Of a DNA stretch of 64,000 nt, positions 58,648-64,000 are shown piece by piece (within the stretch, counting starts at the first letter, position 1; each line of letters begins with the position of its first letter). The translations under genes were made by a program, and so were the position numbers. This stretch comes from Asaia siamensis (GTDB lineage Bacteria > Pseudomonadota > Alphaproteobacteria > Acetobacterales > Acetobacteraceae). The notes below the pieces were generated by a model, which did no database searches, had not been told where the DNA came from, and saw only the letters and a program-made list of their open reading frames with translations. The DNA is taken from NCBI RefSeq assembly GCF_014635085.1, contig NZ_BMCH01000001.1, positions 186,001-250,000 on the forward strand, given 5' to 3'.

Positions 58648-60515
58648 GAGGGGGCTCCTGTGAGGGCGCGTGTCACATGATAGGTAAGCAGCGCGGCCAT
58701 GTAAGCAAGGCCGAACAGATAGGCGGCGGCGCCCAGAACGACCTTGAGCGAGCGCGTTTCGCGGCGCATGACCGCCAGGGTCGAGATGCATTGCGGCGCA
58801 TAGACATACCAGGCCAGCAGGGAAAACGCGGTGGCCATGCTCCAGTGGGCGCTGAGCAGAGGCATGAGCTGGCTGGCTGCGGTGTCGTCATTGGCGCCTA
58901 GCGCGTAAACGGTGGCGAGCGCACTGACCGCGACTTCGCGTGCGGCGAGGCCAGGAATCAGTGAAACGCAGATCTGCCAGTTGAAGCCGATAGGGGCGAA
59001 GACCGGCAGCATCCAGTGGCCGATCATGCCCGCAAGGCTGTAATCGATGGCGGCCCCTGTAGCATTGGCCGGTGGCGAGGGGAAGCTCGAGAGCGCCCAG
59101 AGCAGCACATTCAGCGAGACGATGATGGTACCGACACGCGACAGGAACATCACTGCGCGCTGCCACAGTCCGAGCGCTACGCTCTTGAGATTGGGCGTGC
59201 GATAGGGAGGGAGTTCCAGCATCAGGGGATGCTCTTCTGACTCAACACCGCGCGTCATGAGGCGCGCCGCAATGATGCCGCTCACGATGGCCACGAAATA
59301 GAGACCGAATAGCACCAGTCCCTGCAGCCCCAGAAAGCCCAGCACAGTGCGATGCGGCACAAAGGCCGCGATCAGAAGCGTATAGACAGGCAACCGCGCC
59401 GAGCAGGTCATGAGCGGCGCGATCAGGATCGTGACCAGACGGTCGCGCGGGTTCTGGATGGTGCGCGCCGCCATGATGCCGGGAATGGCACAGGCAAAGC
59501 TCGATAGTAGCGGGATGAAGGAGCGCCCGCTCAACCCGGCCAACGCCATGATCCTGTCGAGCAGAAAGGCTGCGCGTGGCAGATAGCCGGTTTCCTCAAG
59601 GGTCAGGATCCAGAGGAACAGGATCAGGATTTGAGGCAGGAAGACGATCACCGTGCCTGCGCCCGCAATCACCCCATCTGCCAGCAGGCTGCGCAGCAGC
59701 CCCTCAGGTAAGGGCGAGACGAGCATCTGGCCGAGAGAGGTGATCCCGGCTTCAAGCGCGTCCATGATCGGCTGTGCCCAGGCGAAAACCGTCTGGAACA
59801 TGAAGAACAGCACGACCAGAAGAATGATCGGCCCCCATACCGGGTGCAGAAACCACCGATCGAGCTTGTCGGCCATTCTGTCGCTCTTGAGCGACGATTC
59901 ATTGGTAAAGCGTGCGATCAGCGACCCGACCAGATCATGCAGATCCCCGCCCTCCGGCAAGGCCGGGGGAAGTGGGAATTCGGGCTTTTCGAGCGCTTCG
60001 AGCAGATGAGTCACGCCGCTCTTGCGCAGGCTGATGGTCGGTATGATCGGCACACCAATAGCGGCGGCAAGGCCGGGTACGTCGATCTTGAGGCCAATAC
60101 GGGCGGCCTCGTCCATCATGTTGAGCACGACCAGCATGGGGCGGCCGAGCTGCACCAGTTCTAGCAGGAAGCGCAGATGCAGGCGCAGATTGCTGGCCGA
60201 GACGACGCAGATGATCAGATCGGGCTGTTTCTCGACCGCATGGCGTCCCATGCAGACATCGCGCGTGACATCTTCATCGGGGCTGGTGGCGCTCAGGCTA
60301 TAGGCACCCGGCAGATCGAGCAGCCGAACCGCTCGGCCTTGCGGGGTGGTGAATCGCCCTTCCTTGCGCTCGACCGTCACGCCGGCATAGTTGGCGACTT
60401 TCTGCCTGCTGCCGGTCAGTTGGTTGAAAAGCGAGGTCTTGCCGCAGTTCGGATTACCGACAAGCGCAGCCCTTAAAGGCTTTGTGGCCGTTTCCGGCGG
60501 GGTGATCGCATTCAT
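58644..60515 (-). CDS. feoB: Ferrous iron transporter FeoB
   Basis: 623 residues. The N-terminal G domain has G1 GNPNCGKTSLFNQLTG, G2 in NYAGVTVERKEG, G3 LDLPGAYSL and G4 NMMD. A GDI-like helical segment follows to about residue 205. The membrane part carries the two Gate motifs (RAAFLLDRIMALAGLSGRSFIPLL with the conserved SFACAIPGIMAAR, and SLIPGLAAREVAVSALATVYALG). It is shorter than the ~770-residue enteric protein because the cytoplasmic linker and C-terminus are compact. It imports Fe2+ across the inner membrane. It is preceded by feoA (6 bp) and followed by the Cys-rich protein (4-bp overlap). Confidence 0.95.
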   Translation of the reverse strand: MNAITPPETATKPLRAALVGNPNCGKTSLFNQLTGSRQKVANYAGVTVERKEGRFTTPQGRAVRLLDLPGAYSLSATSPDEDVTRDVCMGRHAVEKQPDLIICVVSASNLRLHLRFLLELVQLGRPMLVVLNMMDEAARIGLKIDVPGLAAAIGVPIIPTISLRKSGVTHLLEALEKPEFPLPPALPEGGDLHDLVGSLIARFTNESSLKSDRMADKLDRWFLHPVWGPIILLVVLFFMFQTVFAWAQPIMDALEAGITSLGQMLVSPLPEGLLRSLLADGVIAGAGTVIVFLPQILILFLWILTLEETGYLPRAAFLLDRIMALAGLSGRSFIPLLSSFACAIPGIMAARTIQNPRDRLVTILIAPLMTCSARLPVYTLLIAAFVPHRTVLGFLGLQGLVLFGLYFVAIVSGIIAARLMTRGVESEEHPLMLELPPYRTPNLKSVALGLWQRAVMFLSRVGTIIVSLNVLLWALSSFPSPPANATGAAIDYSLAGMIGHWMLPVFAPIGFNWQICVSLIPGLAAREVAVSALATVYALGANDDTAASQLMPLLSAHWSMATAFSLLAWYVYAPQCISTLAVMRRETRSLKVVLGAAAYLFGLAYMAALLTYHVTRALTGAPS

Positions 60516-60521
60516 CAGGCG

Positions 60522-60761
60522 TCAGAGATCGTGTTCGAGCGTGATACGCGAGGCTTCACCACGGCGCAGGGCAAAGCAGGTGGACCCTAGACGGACAGCT
60601 ATCGGATCATGGCCGACCGGACCTGTCGCCACGATTTCGACCGGCGCACCAGGAATGAAACCAAGCTCGCCAAGACGCGTCGCAATCGGATCGTCTTTCA
60701 TGCGCGCGACGACCTGGCTGATGATCGCGTGAGCCCCTTTAGGCAAGGTGTCGAGTGTCAT
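60522..60761 (-). CDS. feoA: FeoA, SH3-like partner of FeoB
   Basis: 79 residues from the ATG at 60761 (MTLDTLPKGAHAII), the usual FeoA opening; upstream in-frame ATGs would start inside the Fur-like palindrome. The SH3-like core reads RLGELGFIPGAPVEIVATGPVGHDPIAVRLGSTCFALRRGEASRI, which is the family consensus. FeoA binds FeoB on the cytoplasmic side and is needed for full Fe2+ uptake. First gene of feoA-feoB-Cys-rich. Confidence 0.92.
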   Translation of the reverse strand: MTLDTLPKGAHAIISQVVARMKDDPIATRLGELGFIPGAPVEIVATGPVGHDPIAVRLGSTCFALRRGEASRITLEHDL

Positions 60762-60796
60762 GGGTAGGCCCACCTGAGCAAGATCATGGCGTTCCA

Positions 60797-60811
60797 TGAG
60801 AACGCTTCTCA
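60797..60811. promoter_or_regulatory. Candidate Fur box upstream of feoA
   Basis: TGAGAAC-G-CTTCTCA is a near-perfect 7-1-7 inverted repeat, the geometry of the Fur box (TGATAAT-n-ATTATCA), and matches it at 10 of 14 arm positions. It lies 36 bp before the chosen feoA start. Iron repression is expected for this operon. Confidence 0.5.
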
Positions 60812-60884
60812 CTTGCCAAGATAGGCCTTCACGAATTCTTAGGGAAGAGGGACGGGTATGAAACCTCGCCAAGCTCGTTTCATG

Positions 60885-61148
60885 TCATAGGCTTTTGTGC
60901 GGACCGGCGTTGTGCACATCGCTCTGAGCGATCTCGATGGCAGCGGCGATGGCCGACCGTGCCTGAGGGCTGTTCGACCAGCAGGTGGCGCCGAGCTTCG
61001 CTGCGATCCGGTAGCATAATGCCTGTGCTGTTTGGTTTGCTAGATCAGCGAGGCAATGGATGCCGTTCTCTTCGATCCGCTGCAAGACGGTGGGGCCGAC
61101 TCCCTTGCCAGCAAGAAGGAGTTGGCGTTCGCTTTCGGGAAAAGGCAT
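60885..61148 (-). CDS. Small helix-hairpin-helix protein
   Basis: 87 residues from the ATG at 61148 with GAGGAG 9 bp upstream. The core LLLAGKGVGPTVLQRIEENGIHCLADLAN is a helix-hairpin-helix (GxGxxxxxxLxxxGIxxxxDLA) as found in DNA-binding proteins and in the Cdd1-like 'pathogenicity locus' family. Two cysteines (CLADL; ATCWSN) are present. It lies 124 bp upstream of feoA on the same strand, so it may be co-transcribed with the iron genes, although the Fur-like site lies between them. DNA binding is likely; the role is unknown. Confidence 0.68.
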   Translation of the reverse strand: MPFPESERQLLLAGKGVGPTVLQRIEENGIHCLADLANQTAQALCYRIAAKLGATCWSNSPQARSAIAAAIEIAQSDVHNAGPHKSL

Positions 61149-61467
61149 GGCAGCGGAGCTCCTCTCGCTTAACAAAATACGATTGCTCTTCAGAGGCGTT
61201 AATCTTGCTGATCTTGTCGAGGGATCATTCTCAACGCTGTATCCCTTATCTGCCTGACATGAACACTCAATTTGGTTGAGGGGCAGTCCATAACTTTATC
61301 CCATGATGTGACGTAATTTTTCTAAATCGCTTCATTTTGTTTAAATTAACGAAAATTATTTTTTGTAATCGATCTATAACGCGGTTGTGATTTTGCCTAT
61401 ATTGAGGTGCGGGAATAGGTAATCGACCCCCGTCTGTTAACCATCCGGCTGAATTTCCTGCAAAATA

Positions 61468-63099
61468 ATGACCTCAATAGAGGGCGGTGTCTTGTCTGAT
61501 AACGTATCGAATACATCCCATGATGTGCTGATCATAGGAGCTGGCCTAGCTGGTCTCACCTTGGCGCGGCAATTGCTGATGGCAGATCCGGGCCTCGATA
61601 TCTGCATCGTGCATAACCGCAGATTTCCCAATCCCGAGCGTATTCACAAGGTTGGTGAGTCAACGGTCGAGATCGGCGCGTTTTATCTTGCCGAGACGAT
61701 TGGCTGTGCGCAGCATTTGCAGGACCATCACATACGCAAGATGGGGCTTCGGATCATTCAGACTGAAGGCGTTGCCGAAGACGATCCCTATCGCGAACTG
61801 GGTCTGAGCTTCTATCCCCGGCACGCCACTTATCAGATCGATCGGGGCAAGCTGGAAAATTACCTGCTCGGACTGGTCAGGCCGTCGATCACGCTGCTTG
61901 AAAACAACCGGGTTCTCGATTTCGAGCGCAAGGACGGGGTCAACTCTGTGGCTGTCAGAGACCATGACGGCTGTGTCAAAAAGCGGAATGCCCGCTGGGT
62001 AGTCGATGCTTCCGGCCGTGGTCGCGTTCTGATGAAGAAGTTCGGACTGCAGAAGGATTCAGGCATCAATCATTCTTCTGTCTGGTTTCGTGTCGGTGGC
62101 AACGTCAACATCAACGAATTTCTGGCGTCGCGTGACCCTGCCAACTCGTTTCTCGACTCAAGCGAGAGATGGCACAGCACCACCCATCTCGTGGGGCGTG
62201 GTTACTGGGTGTGGATCATCCCGATAAACGAGGAAACAACCAGCATAGGGATCGTTTTCGACAATGCGGTGCATAAACTCTCTTCCATGAGTTCGCACCC
62301 GCTTGCCATGTCCTGGTTGCAGCAGCATGAGCCGCGTCTTCAGTCCTATCTGGAGGCGAAAAATTTCGATGTGATCGATTTCGTCATGCTGCGGAATTAC
62401 TCCTATCTTTCGGAACAGTATATTTCGGCTGATGGCTGGGCGCTCACGGGAGAAGCTGCCGGCTTTGTCGATCCGATGTATTCGAATGGAACGGATGTGA
62501 TCGGTCTGGCCAATACAATGATCACAAACGCCATTACCAAGCCTACCGGGCCGCTTTTTATCAATCAGATGAATGGTCTGCTTGACGAGGCCTATGCGGG
62601 CTTTGCCGATACGCATCGCAACTCCTATGACGGTTTCGGCGATTGGAATTACATGTTCGTCAAGACGAACTGGGACACGACTTTCTATTTTCTGTTCATG
62701 TGTGTGCTTTTCATGAACGGGAAATTCGAGGATATAGCCTATATTGAGTCAATTCACGGTAAGATTACCGCGTTCTATGATCTTCATCACGAGGTTCTGG
62801 AATATCTGAAGCAGCCCGGATCAGTCTCGAAAGATTATGAACTTGCGGATTTCATCAATCTTGCGGGCTCGATTCAGGAATATGCGAATGGTGCTATTAT
62901 CGTCGAAGACAAAAGTGATGAAAATATTTCAGTCGTGCTCGATTATCATATGAAAATTCTGTTGGAACTGGCTGAGTCTATCATGGAGACAAAGACGTTC
63001 GACCGGAATTTCTATGAAATGAGAAAACGTCTCATGACTGAAGAGTCCATGGCTCGCGCTGCAAGCATGGAGGCAGAGCTGAATTCCGTGTCCGTTTGA
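61468..63099 (+). CDS. Flavin-dependent halogenase-like monooxygenase
   Basis: Up to 543 residues; a later start such as TTG/GTG near 61492 cannot be excluded. FAD motif VLIIGAGLAGLTLARQL lies near residue 20, followed by the halogenase-type KVGESTVEIGAFYL. The halogenase fingerprint W-x-W-x-I-P is present as YWVWIIP near residue 252. A second fingerprint, F-x-D-P-x-x-S-x-G, reads FVDPMYSNG near 334. The overall length and helical C-terminal third suit flavin-dependent halogenases that act on carrier-bound or free aromatic substrates. It has no adjacent biosynthetic genes or flavin reductase, its own AT-rich upstream region, and lower G+C than its neighbours, which suggests acquisition. Ordinary FAD hydroxylation remains possible. 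Confidence 0.75.
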   Translation: MTSIEGGVLSDNVSNTSHDVLIIGAGLAGLTLARQLLMADPGLDICIVHNRRFPNPERIHKVGESTVEIGAFYLAETIGCAQHLQDHHIRKMGLRIIQTEGVAEDDPYRELGLSFYPRHATYQIDRGKLENYLLGLVRPSITLLENNRVLDFERKDGVNSVAVRDHDGCVKKRNARWVVDASGRGRVLMKKFGLQKDSGINHSSVWFRVGGNVNINEFLASRDPANSFLDSSERWHSTTHLVGRGYWVWIIPINEETTSIGIVFDNAVHKLSSMSSHPLAMSWLQQHEPRLQSYLEAKNFDVIDFVMLRNYSYLSEQYISADGWALTGEAAGFVDPMYSNGTDVIGLANTMITNAITKPTGPLFINQMNGLLDEAYAGFADTHRNSYDGFGDWNYMFVKTNWDTTFYFLFMCVLFMNGKFEDIAYIESIHGKITAFYDLHHEVLEYLKQPGSVSKDYELADFINLAGSIQEYANGAIIVEDKSDENISVVLDYHMKILLELAESIMETKTFDRNFYEMRKRLMTEESMARAASMEAELNSVSV

Positions 63100-63111
63100 A
63101 AGCCATGATCG

Positions 63112-63144
63112 CCCCGCCTATATAGTGGGTTCAAACCGGCGGGG
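63112..63144 (+). promoter_or_regulatory. Hairpin covering the ribosome binding site of adenine deaminase
   Basis: CCCCGCC (63112-63118) pairs exactly with GGCGGGG (63138-63144). The right arm contains most of the Shine-Dalgarno GGGGAG (63141-63146) of the next gene. It could lower translation until opened, or stabilise the 3' end of the upstream mRNA; there is no T tract. It does not match a purine riboswitch core. Confidence 0.45.
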
Positions 63145-63152
63145 AGATCATG

Positions 63153-64000
63153 ATGCGCCAGCTTATCGAACAGCGAATTCAGCAAGGTGGTGGCAAGGAG
63201 CCTGCGGATCTTGTCATACGCAATGTCGGGCTGTTCGATCTGGTTACGGGGGAAATCCTGCCGGGCGATATCGCTATCTGCGGTGATCGTATTGTTGGCA
63301 CTCTGGATCGTTACGAAGGCAGGCGTGAGATAGACGGCACGGGCAAGATTGCCGTGCCCGGCTTTATTGACACGCATCTGCATGTCGAATCCTCTCTGAT
63401 CACCCCGTTCGAGTTCGATCGCTGCGTTTTGCCGCATGGCGTGACCACCGCCATTTGCGACCCGCATGAGATGGCCAATGTGTTTGGCGGGCAAGCCTTC
63501 GATTATTTTCTGGACTGCGCCAGCCGCACGATCATGGATCTGCGGGTCAATCTGTCGAGCTGCGTGCCCGCGACGCCGGTCGAGACATCGGGTGCCATTC
63601 TCGATGCGGCGTCGCTCATCGCCTATCGCGATCATCCCAAGGTCATCGGTCTCGCCGAGTTCATGAATTTTCCGGGGGTGCTCTCCGGTCAGCCCGATTG
63701 TCTCGACAAGCTGGCAGCTTTCGCCGGGGAACATATCGACGGTCATGCGCCGTTGCTGCGTGGCAAGAAACTGAATGGCTATCTGTCTGCCGGTATCTCG
63801 ACCGATCATGAGGCGACCGCCGCTGAAGAAGCGCTGGAAAAAATCCGCAAGGGCATGACGATCCTTATTCGTGAAGGATCTGTCTGCAAGGATCTCGAGG
63901 CACTTGCCCCTCTTTTGACGCCTGAGACCTCCCAGTTTTTCGCTTTCTGCACAGATGATCGTAATCCGCTCGAAATTGCGCATGAAGGCCATATCGATTT
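63153..64000 (+). CDS. ade: Adenine deaminase (3' truncated by window edge)
   Basis: The frame is open to the window end, 282 residues visible of roughly 570-600 expected. GGGGAG lies 6 bp before the ATG at 63153 (a second ATG at 63150 is too close). The protein shows the amidohydrolase beginning [16 protein letters not shown], the metal motif [13 protein letters not shown] and [13 protein letters not shown], then [26 protein letters not shown] and [12 protein letters not shown]. This is the Ade family, which deaminates adenine to hypoxanthine in a binuclear metal site. Hypoxanthine feeds the xanthine dehydrogenase encoded 7 kb upstream. Confidence 0.94.
   Translation, partial: MRQLIEQRIQQGGGKEPADLVIRNVGLFDLVTGEILPGDIAICGDRIVGTLDRYEGRREIDGTGKIAVPGFIDTHLHVESSLITPFEFDRCVLPHGVTTAICDPHEMANVFGGQAFDYFLDCASRTIMDLRVNLSSCVPATPVETSGAILDAASLIAYRDHPKVIGLAEFMNFPGVLSGQPDCLDKLAAFAGEHIDGHAPLLRGKKLNGYLSAGISTDHEATAAEEALEKIRKGMTILIREGSVCKDLEALAPLLTPETSQFFAFCTDDRNPLEIAHEGHID

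Noticed and set aside
63125-63140. tRNA-like TpsiC arm (GGTTCAAACC)
   Set aside because: No acceptor, D or anticodon arms surround it; the bases form part of the hairpin before adenine deaminase.
63012-63992. 326-codon minus-strand open frame at the right edge
   Set aside because: The plus strand here codes for the end of the halogenase-like protein and for adenine deaminase, which explains the sequence fully.

Overview
The window is about 60% G+C chromosomal DNA from an acetic acid bacterium (Acetobacteraceae, Alphaproteobacteria; an Asaia/Kozakia/Gluconobacter-like genus, which I cannot fix without a search). The evidence is a Gluconobacter-type gluconate 5-dehydrogenase, a C4-pathway 5-aminolevulinate synthase, an OprB porin, Hint_2 proteins of the type common in acetic acid bacteria, and erythritol/threitol-type polyol catabolism. 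No rRNA, tRNA, CRISPR array, insertion sequence or phage gene was found.

Layout. 1-1.8 kb: end of a polyol operon (dihydroxyacetone/erythrulose kinase L subunit, threitol/erythritol-type dehydrogenase). 2.2-7.2 kb: outer-membrane uptake (OprB porin, TonB-dependent siderophore receptor, Sel1 protein, small unknown). 7.4-26.3 kb: the most unusual region, a divergent accessory cluster. On the minus strand are a GT4 glycosyltransferase, two autotransporter-type O-heptosyltransferases and a fatty-acyl-AMP ligase. On the plus strand, across a 650-bp AT-rich gap, are two tandem paralogues that join heptosylation-target strand-loop-strand repeats to a Hedgehog/intein-like Hint domain, then a degenerate adenylate-forming protein and a 2115-residue fully reducing polyketide synthase. 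26.3-37.4 kb: MFS transporter, degenerate EAL protein, hemA, MscS channel, multi-PAS hybrid histidine kinase, gluconate 5-dehydrogenase.

37.6-47.6 kb is a sulfur region: siroheme synthase, [4Fe-4S]-type APS reductase, CysD and a CysN-CysC fusion for sulfate assimilation. Next comes a sulfide-detoxification unit: ArsR/BigR-like repressor and peroxiredoxin on one strand, and persulfide-dioxygenase-like hydrolase, DUF442-SQR fusion, TauE/SafE exporter and free-Met-sulfoxide reductase on the other. 47.9-58.3 kb: methyltransferase, AraC regulator and a purine-scavenging set (exported purine nucleoside permease protein, exported adenosine deaminase, xanthine dehydrogenase A/B/C), with adenine deaminase at the right edge; HU and a HAD phosphatase lie among them. 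58.4-60.8 kb: feoA-feoB-FeoB-associated Cys-rich protein. 61.4-63.1 kb: an isolated flavin-dependent halogenase-like enzyme.

Reading of the special cluster (inference): the heptosyltransferases and GT4 enzyme glycosylate the repeat domains of the two Hint proteins. The FAAL and PKS make a reduced long-chain lipid, and the Hint domain may cleave itself or, as Hedgehog does, ligate an adduct to the glycosylated passenger. I know of no described system that links these four activities, but every functional step needs experimental confirmation.
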